A stretch of 64,000 bases of DNA from Eshraghiella sp964414835. GTDB taxonomy: Bacteria > Bacillota > Clostridia > Lachnospirales > Lachnospiraceae. Numbering within the stretch: the stretch's first letter is position 1; every line of letters begins with the position of its first letter. The stretch spans positions 46,407 to 110,406 of the forward strand of contig CAYPWY010000004.1 in the NCBI GenBank assembly GCA_964414835.1, read 5' to 3'. Made by a program: the position numbers and the translations under genes. Under the pieces are notes generated by a model. That model did not search any database. It saw only the letters and a list, made by a program, of their open reading frames with translations, and was not told where the DNA came from. Positions 27,805 through 36,945 of this stretch are shown piece after piece.

Positions 27805-27838
27805 CAAAAAAAGAGTAGAACCAAAATGTTCTACTCTT
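27805..27838 (-). terminator. Intrinsic terminator after recN, inside the spoIVB leader
   Basis: AAGAGTAGAAC and GTTCTACTCTT form a perfect 11-bp stem with a 6-base loop and seven T on the minus strand. It ends vegetative recN transcription; the spoIVB start codon is only 25 bases further on. Confidence 0.9.
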
Positions 27839-27849
27839 AGTATGCAAAA

Positions 27850-27880
27850 TATTATGCTTTTAACTCTGTAAGAATTTTCA
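27850..27880 (-). promoter_or_regulatory. Sigma-G-like promoter of spoIVB
   Basis: TGAAAA (27875-27880), 18-base spacer, CATAATA (27850-27856) on the minus strand. This is one mismatch per box from the Bacillus sigma-G consensus TGAATA and CATACTA. The -35 begins on the recN stop codon. Sigma-G control of spoIVB is known in Bacillus. Confidence 0.6.
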
Positions 27881-29560
27881 ATGTTGTTTCAAATTGTTGG
27901 CAAACATTTTCATCTGAACGGCATTCTGCCGTACAAGCTCTGTTATTTCACTTCCTCCAAGCATCCTTGACAGCTCTGTTATCATCTGTTCATCATCAAG
28001 TTTTTCTATGGAAGTAATTGTAAATCCGTCAACAATATTTTTTTCAATAAGAAAATGTACATCTGCCATGGACGCAATCTGAGGAAGATGTGTTATGCAG
28101 ATAACCTGATGCGTACCTGCAATGACCGCCATTTTCTCGGAAACCTTCTGGGCGGTTCTTCCGCTTATTCCTGTGTCAATTTCATCAAAAATAAGCGTCT
28201 CGGTATCATCCTTTTTGGCAAGAACAGACTTGATTCCAAGCATAATTCTCGAAAGTTCACCACCTGAAGCAATCTTGGCAAGCGGTCTTAGCACTTCACC
28301 CGGATTGACGGAAATCATAAATTCAGCCTCGTCCGCTCCGTTTGCTGTTATTTCCTTAAGCTGCCGTATCTCCATATCAAATTTTACCTGTTCAAAATTC
28401 AAATCCTCCAGAGAACGGCTTATGTCTCCTGCAAGTTTTTCTGCTGCTTTGGCTCTTATTTTCGTAATACGGGAACATATATTTTGGGCTTCATTATATT
28501 TATCATCAACAAGCTTACGGGCTGCCATAAGATTGCTTTCATAATCCCTGTAGAATTGAAGCTTTTCCTGTGCTTCATCCCGGTATGCATTAATCTGCTC
28601 AATTGTCTGTCCGTATTTCGCTTTAAGATTATTAATTAAATCAAGCCTTTTCTCTGTCTCTTCAAAATCCTGCCCATCAAAATCCAGTTCTCCTGCATAA
28701 TCGGCTATATCCCTGTTAAAATCAGCAAGCAGACTGTCCAAATCGCCAAGCTGCCCAAGCAAAGGTATAAGTGCTTCATCATACTGTACCACACCGTTCA
28801 ACGCAGAGTACGCGCGGCTTATAAGCTCCGACGCAGATGAGCCCTGTTCTCCCGAAAGCATCATCTGAACTCCATTAATCTGTTGGGCTATTTTCTGTGC
28901 ATTGACAATCCTGCGGTATTTGGCCTCCACAATTTCATCTTCACCGTCTGCAAGAGCAGCATTGTCTATTTCTTCGATTTCAAATTCCAAAAATGAAATA
29001 TTTCTGCTTCTCTCATCATCATTAAGCGTAAATTTCTCAAGCTCTTTTTTTGCGGAATTGTATTGGTCATATACCGTTTTTAACTGCTCCTTGTATAAAT
29101 CAAGCTCATCTTTGGCATACTTATCCAATATAATAAGATGGTTTTGTTTGTATAAAAGCGACTGATGGTCATGTTGTCCATGAATATCAATAAGAAGCGC
29201 CGTTATCTGTCTTACAAGCGCTGCCGTTACGGTTTCACCATTGACACGTATGATGCTTCTGCCCTCCATAATACGCCTGCTTATACTGAGTATTCCGTCT
29301 TCGGGAAATATATTAAGCTCATTGAGCTTTGCTATTTTGCTGTCATCTTCAATGAGAAAAGTAAGCTCCGCAAGAGCGTAATCACCATATCTTCCTATAA
29401 CCTCGCTGCCGGCTTTTGCCCCCAGTGCCAGATTCACCGAACCGAGAATTATTGATTTTCCTGCACCTGTCTCTCCCGTAAGAATATTAAGACCTTTTCC
29501 AAATTCAATCTCCGCCTCCTCAACAAGGGCAAGATTTTTGACATGTAAATTCAGTAACAT
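27878..29560 (-). CDS. recN: DNA repair protein RecN
   Basis: A 560-residue SMC-like ATPase acting in double-strand break repair. Walker A GETGAGKSIILGS near residue 30, two coiled-coil arms, signature LASGGELSRIMLG and Walker B LIFDEIDTGISG near the C-terminus. I start at MLLNLHVKNLAL (ATG 29560) with AAAGGA upstream; the longer frame adds 19 codons. It ends the nusB-to-recN cluster and is followed by a strong terminator. Confidence 0.97.
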   Translation of the reverse strand: MLLNLHVKNLALVEEAEIEFGKGLNILTGETGAGKSIILGSVNLALGAKAGSEVIGRYGDYALAELTFLIEDDSKIAKLNELNIFPEDGILSISRRIMEGRSIIRVNGETVTAALVRQITALLIDIHGQHDHQSLLYKQNHLIILDKYAKDELDLYKEQLKTVYDQYNSAKKELEKFTLNDDERSRNISFLEFEIEEIDNAALADGEDEIVEAKYRRIVNAQKIAQQINGVQMMLSGEQGSSASELISRAYSALNGVVQYDEALIPLLGQLGDLDSLLADFNRDIADYAGELDFDGQDFEETEKRLDLINNLKAKYGQTIEQINAYRDEAQEKLQFYRDYESNLMAARKLVDDKYNEAQNICSRITKIRAKAAEKLAGDISRSLEDLNFEQVKFDMEIRQLKEITANGADEAEFMISVNPGEVLRPLAKIASGGELSRIMLGIKSVLAKKDDTETLIFDEIDTGISGRTAQKVSEKMAVIAGTHQVICITHLPQIASMADVHFLIEKNIVDGFTITSIEKLDDEQMITELSRMLGGSEITELVRQNAVQMKMFANNLKQH

Positions 29561-29620
29561 ATTATATCCTTTCCACAGAAAGTTTATCCTAATCGTCCAA
29601 TCCCCATAAACGCACACATA

Positions 29621-30073
29621 TCAATTAACAATTTTACGAATTTTATCCATTATAATTAATGTATCATCAACAGTCCTTATTGCACACATAATGGTATCAT
29701 CACCTGCAATGGTTCCCACCATCTCGCTCCAATGCATTGCATCAAGGGCAACCGCAACTGCCATTGCCATACCTGAAACAGTCTTTATAACAAGTATGTT
29801 TTGAGCCATATCCATGGACACAAAGCCCTCTCTTAATACACGCTTATACTTGTCTTTAAGATGCCCGTCCTCCTGCTTCAGCGCCACATACTTCTGTCTT
29901 CCTCCCTCTGACACCTTTGTCAGTTTAAGCTCCCTTATGTCTCTTGACACTGTTGCCTGAGTCACATTATAGCCTTCGCCATTGAGTATTTCCGCCAATT
30001 CCTCCTGTGTCTCAATATTTTTTTTTGCTATTATTTCGATTATCTTACTCTGTCTGTCTGTTTTCAAATCCAC
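29621..30073 (-). CDS. argR: Arginine repressor ArgR
   Basis: A 150-residue hexameric regulator. An N-terminal winged helix (TQEELAEIL, TQATVSRDIRELKL) is followed by a C-terminal arginine-binding trimerisation domain with GTIAGDDTIM. In clostridia it represses arginine synthesis genes when arginine is present. The start is a GTG three bases after AGGAGCGG; a TTG two codons later has better spacing, so the exact start is open. ArgR-RecN adjacency is a typical Firmicute arrangement. Confidence 0.95.
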   Translation of the reverse strand: MDLKTDRQSKIIEIIAKKNIETQEELAEILNGEGYNVTQATVSRDIRELKLTKVSEGGRQKYVALKQEDGHLKDKYKRVLREGFVSMDMAQNILVIKTVSGMAMAVAVALDAMHWSEMVGTIAGDDTIMCAIRTVDDTLIIMDKIRKIVN

Positions 30074-30079
30074 CCGCTC

Positions 30080-30934
30080 CTATGTTAATTTATTTCTTAG
30101 AATCTGCAGAAAATTATGCTTGCCTATTCTGATAAGACCTGCCTGTGTGTCTGATTTTCCAATCACAATCCTGTCACCTGAGACAAGTCTGATAAAATCA
30201 GTTCCGTCAAATGTGACAACCCGTTCCTCCACGCCATTTCTTGCCGGTGCCATTTTTATCTCAAGCACATCATCCCCTCCGAAAATAACGCTGCTTTTGT
30301 TAAGCAGATGAGGGCACACAGGCGTCATGACAATACATTCTGTCTGAGGTCTTACTATCGGGCCTCCCGCAGATAAATTATAAGCCGTCGAGCCCGTAGG
30401 AGTAGATACTATAAGTCCGTCAGCCGGATATGTAATCAAAAATTCTCCGTTTACATATATATCAAAATTGATGATTCTCAATGAGCCCATACGGTTGACA
30501 ACTATATCATTGAGGGCAATATCCGAATACAGCTTTTCGTCACCGCGATACACTACGCCTTTCAGTATCATTCTTCTGTCTACATAATACTCATCAGCAA
30601 TAAGCTTATCAATAGCAGGAAACGCCTGTTCACGGTCTATCTCCGTCAAATATCCCAGAGTCCCTATATTGATTCCGAAAACAGGGACATTAAGCCCGCT
30701 CAAATCTCTGGCGGCCTGTATCAGTGTGCCGTCACCGCCGAGAACTATAACACAGTCAGTATCGTCAGGTATCAATCCTGCATCTGCGGAATTATATTTC
30801 AGGTCATTTTCTGTTAAATCAAGCTTCTGACAGACGCATTTTCCGCCTTTGAAAGTAATATATCCGCTTATTTCGTCAGTGAGCTTAAACCCTACATCTT
30901 TTTCTGAATTGGCTATCACATAAAAATTGTTCAT
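30080..30934 (-). CDS. nadK: NAD kinase
   Basis: A 284-residue enzyme that phosphorylates NAD to NADP, setting the cell's NADP pool. The GGDGTLIQAARDL ATP/catalytic loop (Asp as base) and the GSTAYNLSAGG motif are both present, with the DG(T)D motif near the end (FDGTDFIRL). AGAGG precedes the ATG. It lies between tlyA and argR with gaps under 10 bases. Confidence 0.97.
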   Translation of the reverse strand: MNNFYVIANSEKDVGFKLTDEISGYITFKGGKCVCQKLDLTENDLKYNSADAGLIPDDTDCVIVLGGDGTLIQAARDLSGLNVPVFGINIGTLGYLTEIDREQAFPAIDKLIADEYYVDRRMILKGVVYRGDEKLYSDIALNDIVVNRMGSLRIINFDIYVNGEFLITYPADGLIVSTPTGSTAYNLSAGGPIVRPQTECIVMTPVCPHLLNKSSVIFGGDDVLEIKMAPARNGVEERVVTFDGTDFIRLVSGDRIVIGKSDTQAGLIRIGKHNFLQILRNKLT

Positions 30935-30943
30935 AAAGACCTC

Positions 30944-31747
30944 TTATAATTGGTTATGTGAATCCTCCACAACCTTCACAATATCTATATCATCTGCTAT
31001 ATTTCCTGTTTCATTACCGGTTTTTTTAAGATAGGCAAGATACTCTATATTTCCCTCCGGTCCCTTTATGGGAGAAAAAGAAAGTCCGAGCACATCAAAT
31101 CCGATTGAAAGGGCATATGTCGTAACCATCTCAATAACCTCCACGTGAACCGATTTTTCACGTACCACGCCTTTCTTTCCGACTTTTTCCCTGCCAGCCT
31201 CGAACTGCGGCTTAATAAGACAGACAATTTCTCCCTCCGGCCGCAAAAGATTTTTAACGGGCAAAAGCACCTTGGTAAGAGAAATAAATGATACATCAAT
31301 ACTGGCGAAATCCAGCACATCATCTATATCATCAGGTGTCACATATCTGATATTTGTCTTTTCCATAACAACGACACGTTCATCCTGTCTTAATTTCCAT
31401 GCAAGCTGTCCATGTCCCACATCAACAGAATACACCTTCACTGCACCATTCATCAGCATACAGTCGGTAAATCCTCCTGTGGATGAACCAACATCCATAC
31501 AAACGGTGTTCCCAAGTCTGACCGGAAACTCCGTCATTGCTTTTTCAAGCTTAAGTCCGCCGCGGCTGACATACTTCAGCGTTGAACCACGCAGTTCTAT
31601 CTGACTTGTAACATCAAATGTCTGACCTGCCTTATCTTCTTTTTGTCCGTTGACGTATACAATTCCCGACATTATTACCGCTTTGGCTTTCTCGCGGGAA
31701 TCTGCAAGCCTGCGCTCAACCAAAAGCACATCAAGTCTTTCCTTCAT
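30944..31747 (-). CDS. tlyA: TlyA family rRNA methyltransferase
   Basis: A 267-residue protein. An S4 RNA-binding domain (residues 1-60, RLDVLLVERRLADSREKAK) is followed by an FtsJ-type Rossmann methyltransferase with DVGSSTGGFTDCML as the SAM motif and the K-D-K-E-type pattern spread downstream. TlyA of mycobacteria 2'-O-methylates 16S C1409 and 23S C1920; single-subunit clostridial homologues are probably similar but were first named hemolysin A. Conserved neighbour of dxs and nadK. Confidence 0.93.
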   Translation of the reverse strand: MKERLDVLLVERRLADSREKAKAVIMSGIVYVNGQKEDKAGQTFDVTSQIELRGSTLKYVSRGGLKLEKAMTEFPVRLGNTVCMDVGSSTGGFTDCMLMNGAVKVYSVDVGHGQLAWKLRQDERVVVMEKTNIRYVTPDDIDDVLDFASIDVSFISLTKVLLPVKNLLRPEGEIVCLIKPQFEAGREKVGKKGVVREKSVHVEVIEMVTTYALSIGFDVLGLSFSPIKGPEGNIEYLAYLKKTGNETGNIADDIDIVKVVEDSHNQL

Positions 31748-31759
31748 ATCCTATGTCCT

Positions 31760-33619
31760 TTAATTTAAAATTCTGATTATATCATCAGCTATTATATCCG
31801 TATTAAGACCATATTTATTTCTAAGCTCCGAAACGTTTCCGTGTTCAATATATTGGTCTTTAAGCGCTGCATTATATACCCTCACGTCTATATTATTGCT
31901 GTTTACATATTCAAGCACATTCATACCATATCCGCCTTTTAAGACATTTTCCTCAATTGTTACCAAAAGACTATGGTCATTACTCAGCTCATCTATAAGC
32001 TCTTCATCTATGGGCTTTACAAATCTTGCATTGACAAGTGTAGGATTAATTCCATGTTCCGCAAGCCGTGAAATTATACTATCGGCAAGCTCAACACCTG
32101 TTCCCACTGCAAGAATCGCAGCCTTGCTTCCATGAATAAGAACCTCCGATTTGCCATATTCAATAGGCATCCTATCTCCCGCATATGCATTGGAAGCTTC
32201 TCCTCTTGGAAATCTTATGGCAAGCGGACCATCATAGTCAAGTGAAAAATCAATCATGTCCTTAAGTTCAAAGCGGTTTTTGGGTGCCATAACAGTCATT
32301 CCCGGTATTATATTCATATATGACAAATCAAATATTCCCTGATGGGTTATACCATCATTTCCGACAATCCCGGCACGCTCCACAATAAACCGCACAGGAA
32401 GCTGCTGTATGCAGACATCATGAAGAATCTGGTCAAAACTCCTTTGAAGAAATGATGAATAAACTGCCACATAAGGCTTATATCCCGCCGCTGCCATTCC
32501 TGCCGCAAAGGTAACGGCATGTTCCTCGGCTATTCCCACATCATAAAAACGGTCAGGAAAAAGCTTTTCATAGCGTCTAAGCCCTGTTCCGTCGCTCATG
32601 GCGGCAGTTATTGCAACCACCTTATCATCTTCATTAGCGCAATGTATTATGGCGGAAGAAAATACATCAGAGTATGTTCTTATCTTCTTATCATTAAGAA
32701 GTTTTCCGTTATTTACGTCAAAAGCATCCACTCCATGATAAAATGACGGTCTTTTCTCAGCATAAGAATAACCATGTCCCTTCTGTGTATGAATATGTAT
32801 AAGCACAGCATGGTTGACACGCTTTGCAAGGCTTATTATCTTGATAAGCTTGTTGATATCATGTCCATCCACAGGTCCAAGGTATGTTATTCCCATATCC
32901 TCAAAAAGCATTCCCGGAATAAAAAACTGTTTTATGGAGCTTTTGGTTTTACGAATCCTGCCAATCAATTCCTCGCCATATCCCGGAATTTTGGACAGAC
33001 GGTTTTTAACATTGTATTTAAGGTTGTTATATTTCTGTCCGGTTCTTATGTTGTTGAGAACCTTTGAAATGCCTCCCACACTGGGAGATATGGACATATC
33101 ATTATCGTTAAGTATAATTATAAGGTTACTGTTAATATCTCCGCAGTTATTAAGCGCTTCATATGCCATACCGCCTGTAAGCGCACCGTCACCTATAACG
33201 GCAACCACTGTATTGTTATCACCATTTATATCTCTTGCCTTGACAAAACCAAGGGCTGCTGAAAGCGATGTGGAAGCATGACCGGTTCCAAAGGCATCAC
33301 ATTCATTCTCTGTAATACTGGGAAATCCGCTTATTCCCCCATGCTGTCTTAAAGTATCAAAATCTTCGTTTCTTCCTGTGAGAATCTTATGGGCATATGC
33401 CTGATGTCCCACATCCCATATTATTTTGTCTTCAGGAAGATTAAGCATCAGATGAAGGGCAATAGTCAGCTCCACAACGCCAAGACTTGAGGAAAGGTGT
33501 CCTCCGTTATGTCCCACACACTCTATAATACGCTCTCTTATTTCATCTGCAAGCTCATCGTACTCCTCTGACGGTATATTCTTTATATCATTAGCCTGAT
33601 TTATTTTGTCAAGTATCAT
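31760..33619 (-). CDS. dxs: 1-deoxy-D-xylulose-5-phosphate synthase
   Basis: A 619-residue ThDP enzyme that condenses pyruvate and glyceraldehyde-3-phosphate, the first step of the MEP isoprenoid pathway. Seen: GHNGGHLSSSLGVVELTIAL, the ThDP motif GDGALTGGMAYEALN and the transketolase-like middle domain (AEEHAVTFAAGMA). I start at MILDKINQ (ATG 33619) with GAGGAG upstream; the longer frame runs into ispA. ispA, which uses pathway products, is directly upstream. Confidence 0.97.
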   Translation of the reverse strand: MILDKINQANDIKNIPSEEYDELADEIRERIIECVGHNGGHLSSSLGVVELTIALHLMLNLPEDKIIWDVGHQAYAHKILTGRNEDFDTLRQHGGISGFPSITENECDAFGTGHASTSLSAALGFVKARDINGDNNTVVAVIGDGALTGGMAYEALNNCGDINSNLIIILNDNDMSISPSVGGISKVLNNIRTGQKYNNLKYNVKNRLSKIPGYGEELIGRIRKTKSSIKQFFIPGMLFEDMGITYLGPVDGHDINKLIKIISLAKRVNHAVLIHIHTQKGHGYSYAEKRPSFYHGVDAFDVNNGKLLNDKKIRTYSDVFSSAIIHCANEDDKVVAITAAMSDGTGLRRYEKLFPDRFYDVGIAEEHAVTFAAGMAAAGYKPYVAVYSSFLQRSFDQILHDVCIQQLPVRFIVERAGIVGNDGITHQGIFDLSYMNIIPGMTVMAPKNRFELKDMIDFSLDYDGPLAIRFPRGEASNAYAGDRMPIEYGKSEVLIHGSKAAILAVGTGVELADSIISRLAEHGINPTLVNARFVKPIDEELIDELSNDHSLLVTIEENVLKGGYGMNVLEYVNSNNIDVRVYNAALKDQYIEHGNVSELRNKYGLNTDIIADDIIRILN

Positions 33620-33651
33620 ACAATCTCCTCTGTGAAACTGCACATACAGTC

Positions 33652-34542
33652 TCAACTGTTTCTTGAGGTAAGATAATCAAAAATCCACCTCAAAAACTCT
33701 CTTTCTTTTTCATTACTGCCCAATGTGTCAAGAAGCCCGCCGGCTTCCTTTGTCAGTCTTGAAACATCAAGCTCAGACTTTACTCTTCCATTGACCGTGA
33801 CATATGTTTTTTTGTCGTTACGGCTGTCGCTGTTAACAGGCTTACCCAATGACTTTTCATCACCGTATATATCAAGCAAATCGTCCCTTATCTGAAATGC
33901 AAGACCGATTTTAGCTCCTATATTTCTGACGGTAACTATATCTTCATCCCCGGCTCCTGCAAGCACTGCTCCAATCATCATAGAACTTTCAATAAGAGCG
34001 CCTGTCTTATGCTCATATATATAATACATAAGCTCGTCATCAATTATTTTGCCCGTATTTATAACGTCTGCGGTCTGCCCTCCAAGCATACCGTTAATGC
34101 CTGTTTTCTCTCCGAAAATTCCAAGAGCCTTAATAACATTTTCATTGTTATATTCAAATGCTTTGATAGCCGTCTCATATGCCTGATGCAATAGTCCGTC
34201 ACCTGCAAGTATAGCCAGCGCCTCACCGTATTTCTTATGACTGGTATACATACCCCTGCGGTAATCATCATTATCTATGGCAGGAAGGTCATCATGAACA
34301 AGAGAATAGGTATGAAGCATCTCCATTGCTGCCATAAACGGCTCCACAACCTTACCGTTTCCGCCAAACAGCCTGTAAAACGACATCATCATAACAGGTC
34401 TGACTCTCTTACCGCCTGCCTTGATGCTGTAATTCATAGCCTCTATAAGCTTACCGTCAAACCTGTCTGCCTTAGGCAGATAACTGTCTATTATTTCATT
34501 TGCTTCACTGACTTTTTCCTGTAATAATTCCCTAAAGCTCAT
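33652..34542 (-). CDS. ispA: Polyprenyl synthetase, farnesyl diphosphate synthase type
   Basis: A 296-residue trans-prenyltransferase with the first Asp-rich motif DDLPAIDNDD near residue 90 and the second, DDLLDIYGD, near residue 215. The residues just before the first motif (MLHTYSLVHDD) suggest a short C15 product by family rules; product length is inferred. It makes the isoprenoid primer for undecaprenyl phosphate and quinone-type lipids. Spaced 3 bases after xseB. Confidence 0.94.
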   Translation of the reverse strand: MSFRELLQEKVSEANEIIDSYLPKADRFDGKLIEAMNYSIKAGGKRVRPVMMMSFYRLFGGNGKVVEPFMAAMEMLHTYSLVHDDLPAIDNDDYRRGMYTSHKKYGEALAILAGDGLLHQAYETAIKAFEYNNENVIKALGIFGEKTGINGMLGGQTADVINTGKIIDDELMYYIYEHKTGALIESSMMIGAVLAGAGDEDIVTVRNIGAKIGLAFQIRDDLLDIYGDEKSLGKPVNSDSRNDKKTYVTVNGRVKSELDVSRLTKEAGGLLDTLGSNEKEREFLRWIFDYLTSRNS

Positions 34543-34545
34543 TTA

Positions 34546-34734
34546 TTAATTTTCGTCCTCTCCATTATGAAGCATAATTATGTCTTTTTCAACTTTATCA
34601 ATGGCGCTGCTGCACTGCTTCACAAGTTTTATTCCTTTTTCGTATTCTTTAAAAGCCTCCTCAAGGGGAGTATCCTTATTTTCAAGTACGGCAATTATGT
34701 CATCTAATTGTGCAAAATTATCTTCTATATTCAT
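34546..34734 (-). CDS. xseB: Exodeoxyribonuclease VII small subunit
   Basis: A 62-residue helical protein (NFAQLDDIIAVLENKDTPLEEAFKEYEKG, shown in two parts by family: IIAVLENKDTPLEEA and YEKGIKLVKQC). It assembles in several copies around XseA to degrade single-stranded DNA. GAGG precedes the ATG and it follows xseA by 6 bases. Confidence 0.93.
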   Translation of the reverse strand: MNIEDNFAQLDDIIAVLENKDTPLEEAFKEYEKGIKLVKQCSSAIDKVEKDIIMLHNGEDEN

Positions 34735-34740
34735 AGCTTT

Positions 34741-35946
34741 TTACCTCGAAATACTCTCTTTTCCTGTTATAGCTGCGTGAATAACACCATCACTTACATT
34801 AATATTCAAATTCTGCCCTTCGCTGACCTGTTTCACAGATGTCACCGCCCTGCCGTCATCATCCGCAACATATGAATATCCCCTTGACAGTTTTGATAAA
34901 GGAGATAATCCTTCAAGTCTGGCTGCCCTGACTGCAAGATTGTTTTTGTGCTCTCTGACAATTCCTGTCATAGTCCTTTCAAGGCACTCCCACAGTTCGT
35001 CAAGATGCTGTCGTTTTTCATTAAGTACATTTATGGGTGACAATGCCTTGATTTTAACATCATAAACCGAAAGTCGGTTTCTTATATTTTCAAATCTGAA
35101 ATAAACTGCCTTTTTAAGCGCTTCATTATATGCCGATATTCTGTCATATAACTGTCTTATATCACACACTGCCAGCTCCGCAGCAGCAGACGGAGTAGGC
35201 GCCCTTAAATCGGCTACAAAATCAGCTATTGTAAAGTCGGTTTCATGACCCACAGCAGATATAACAGGTGTGTGGCAGTCAAAAATTGCCCTTGCCACCT
35301 TTTCATCATTAAATGCCCACAAATCTTCAATGGAACCGCCGCCACGTCCTGCAATAATCACATCAACTCCGTACTTGTCAAGACATCCTATACCTTCACA
35401 TATGCTGTCAACCGCACCCTCCCCCTGTACCAATGCAGGATATAGAACTATCTGAATATAAGGGTTACGTCTGGTGGACACATTGATAATGTCCTGAATG
35501 GCAGCTCCCGTAGAAGCCGTCACAACACCAAGCTTTCTGACATATTTAGGAATTGGCTGTTTGAACATGGCATCAAACATTCCCATCTCTTCAAGTTCTT
35601 TCTTAAGCGCCAGATATTTTTCATACAGCTGTCCCATTCCGGCACGCTCAATACTTTTGGCATAAAGCTGATATTTACCGTCACGTTCATATACAGTAAT
35701 ATTCCCGCTTGCCACAATCTTCATTCCGTCCTCAAGCCTGAACGGCAGACCGCTTCTGTTTCCGGCAAACATAATTGCCGCAAGTGCATTTCCTTTATCC
35801 TTAATGGTAAAATATATATGTCCTGAAGTATGGTATTTGCAGTTGCTGACTTCGCCCATAACACTGATTTTATTTAAAACGAAATCAGTGTCGAACATAT
35901 TCTTTATATAATTGTTAATCTGTTCTACCGAATATATCTTAGCCAT
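34741..35946 (-). CDS. xseA: Exodeoxyribonuclease VII large subunit
   Basis: A 401-residue nuclease with an N-terminal OB fold (SVMGEVSNCKYHTSGHIYF), a catalytic core with GRGGGSIEDLWAFNDE and SAVGHETDFTIADFVAD, and a C-terminal coiled coil. I start at MAKIYSVEQ: its ATG shares an A with the nusB stop (TAATG), so the two are coupled, and the longer frame overlaps nusB. Length is a little short of the 440-450 of E. coli but normal in Firmicutes. Confidence 0.96.
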   Translation of the reverse strand: MAKIYSVEQINNYIKNMFDTDFVLNKISVMGEVSNCKYHTSGHIYFTIKDKGNALAAIMFAGNRSGLPFRLEDGMKIVASGNITVYERDGKYQLYAKSIERAGMGQLYEKYLALKKELEEMGMFDAMFKQPIPKYVRKLGVVTASTGAAIQDIINVSTRRNPYIQIVLYPALVQGEGAVDSICEGIGCLDKYGVDVIIAGRGGGSIEDLWAFNDEKVARAIFDCHTPVISAVGHETDFTIADFVADLRAPTPSAAAELAVCDIRQLYDRISAYNEALKKAVYFRFENIRNRLSVYDVKIKALSPINVLNEKRQHLDELWECLERTMTGIVREHKNNLAVRAARLEGLSPLSKLSRGYSYVADDDGRAVTSVKQVSEGQNLNINVSDGVIHAAITGKESISR

Positions 35947-36404
35947 TATTTTATTAACTTGGAAAGTACACCGTTGACAAAAGAATGTGACTTGTCCGTA
36001 CAATATTTTTTGGAAAGCTCAACAGCTTCATTGATTGCAACAGCAGGCTCTATCTGCTCATCAAACATAATCTCATAAGCAGCAAGCCGCAAAATTGTAA
36101 GTTCAGCCTTGCCTATTCTTCCTATTGACCATCCGTCGCACACCTTGGAAATAGCATCGTCAAGCTCAGGTATACGCTGTGCCATCTGTTCTGCCCGGGA
36201 CTGTATCTCGGCTCTGTCAAGGTCCTGTATAACTGCAATATCCAGAGCATCGCCATCTTCCTCTTTAATATATGCCTGCGGTTCCTGATTGCTGTTTCTA
36301 GTGTCAAAATACAATGCCGCCTGCTCCGCAAAATCTGCTGTATCATAAAAATCATATCTGAACAGTATTCTAAACACATGTTCCCTGATTATAGTTCTTT
36401 TCAT
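35946..36404 (-). CDS. nusB: Transcription antitermination factor NusB
   Basis: A 152-residue all-helical RNA-binding protein that, with NusE/S10, holds boxA of rRNA leaders. The N-terminus MKRTIIREHVFRILFRYDFYD and the C-terminal INEAVELSKKYCTDKSHSFVNGVLSKL are typical. I start at the ATG at 36404, with GAGGT 5 bases before it; the longer frame adds 40 codons through the upstream hairpin. It is the first gene of the nusB-xseA-xseB-ispA-dxs-tlyA-nadK-argR-recN run. Confidence 0.94.
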   Translation of the reverse strand: MKRTIIREHVFRILFRYDFYDTADFAEQAALYFDTRNSNQEPQAYIKEEDGDALDIAVIQDLDRAEIQSRAEQMAQRIPELDDAISKVCDGWSIGRIGKAELTILRLAAYEIMFDEQIEPAVAINEAVELSKKYCTDKSHSFVNGVLSKLIK

Positions 36405-36424
36405 ATTATACCTCACATCAAATG

Positions 36425-36460
36425 AAATTAGAGCGCCATGAATGCATGACACTCTAATTA
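36425..36460 (-). terminator. Hairpin between the Asp23 gene and nusB
   Basis: On the minus strand AATTAGAGTGTCATG pairs with CATGGCGCTCTAATT through a 15-bp stem (two G-U pairs) and a CATT loop. The T tail is short and broken, so termination of the Asp23 transcript may be partial. The nusB -10 box lies in its 5' arm. Confidence 0.65.
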
Positions 36461-36485
36461 TACAATAAATATTCAAAATTAAAAA
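36457..36485 (-). promoter_or_regulatory. Probable promoter of the nusB cluster
   Basis: Exact TATAAT (36457-36462) with a poor -35 TTTTTA (36480-36485) at 17 bases on the minus strand, between the Asp23 stop and nusB. It overlaps the hairpin of 36425-36460. Confidence 0.4.
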
Positions 36486-36495
36486 GTCCCAATTA

Positions 36496-36873
36496 CTAAT
36501 TTTTGTTAATGGTAACATCGGCAATAATCACATTAACCTCCGCCACCTTAAGACCTGTCATTGTCTCAATTGCCGAAACAACCTTATCCTGAACATTGCG
36601 GCTTAACTCCGGTATATTACAGCCATACCTTATATTAAGAGTAATCTGTACAAAAACAGTGTCCTCAAACATTTTAATCTTAATTCCCTTGGAAAGATTC
36701 TTTATTCCCATTCTGGCAACTATCTCATTGGTAATATTGCCCACTAATGATACCACTCCGTCAACCTCTGTTGCAGCTATTCCGGCAATTACCGATACCA
36801 CCTGTTCGGAAATTTGTATCCTTCCAACATTCTCGTCTGCTTCATATGCTGATTCCTTGATATTTTCTGCCAT
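36496..36873 (-). CDS. Asp23/Gls24 family envelope stress protein
   Basis: A 125-residue alkaline-shock-type protein (GRIQISEQVVSVIAGIAATEV, an Asp23 start; NVQDKVVSAIETMTGLKVAEVNVII at the end). Family members are small, membrane-associated and linked to envelope homeostasis. Orthologues (YqhY) sit beside nusB in many Firmicutes and affect acetyl-CoA carboxylase activity in Bacillus; accBC is not in view here. The promoter at 36946-36974 drives it. Confidence 0.92.
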   Translation of the reverse strand: MAENIKESAYEADENVGRIQISEQVVSVIAGIAATEVDGVVSLVGNITNEIVARMGIKNLSKGIKIKMFEDTVFVQITLNIRYGCNIPELSRNVQDKVVSAIETMTGLKVAEVNVIIADVTINKN

Positions 36874-36945
36874 ATCTTTATCCTCCTAATTACCCACCGG
36901 GCACCCGCAGCCCCATGGGATTAATTCAATTGTAATTCTGATTTC

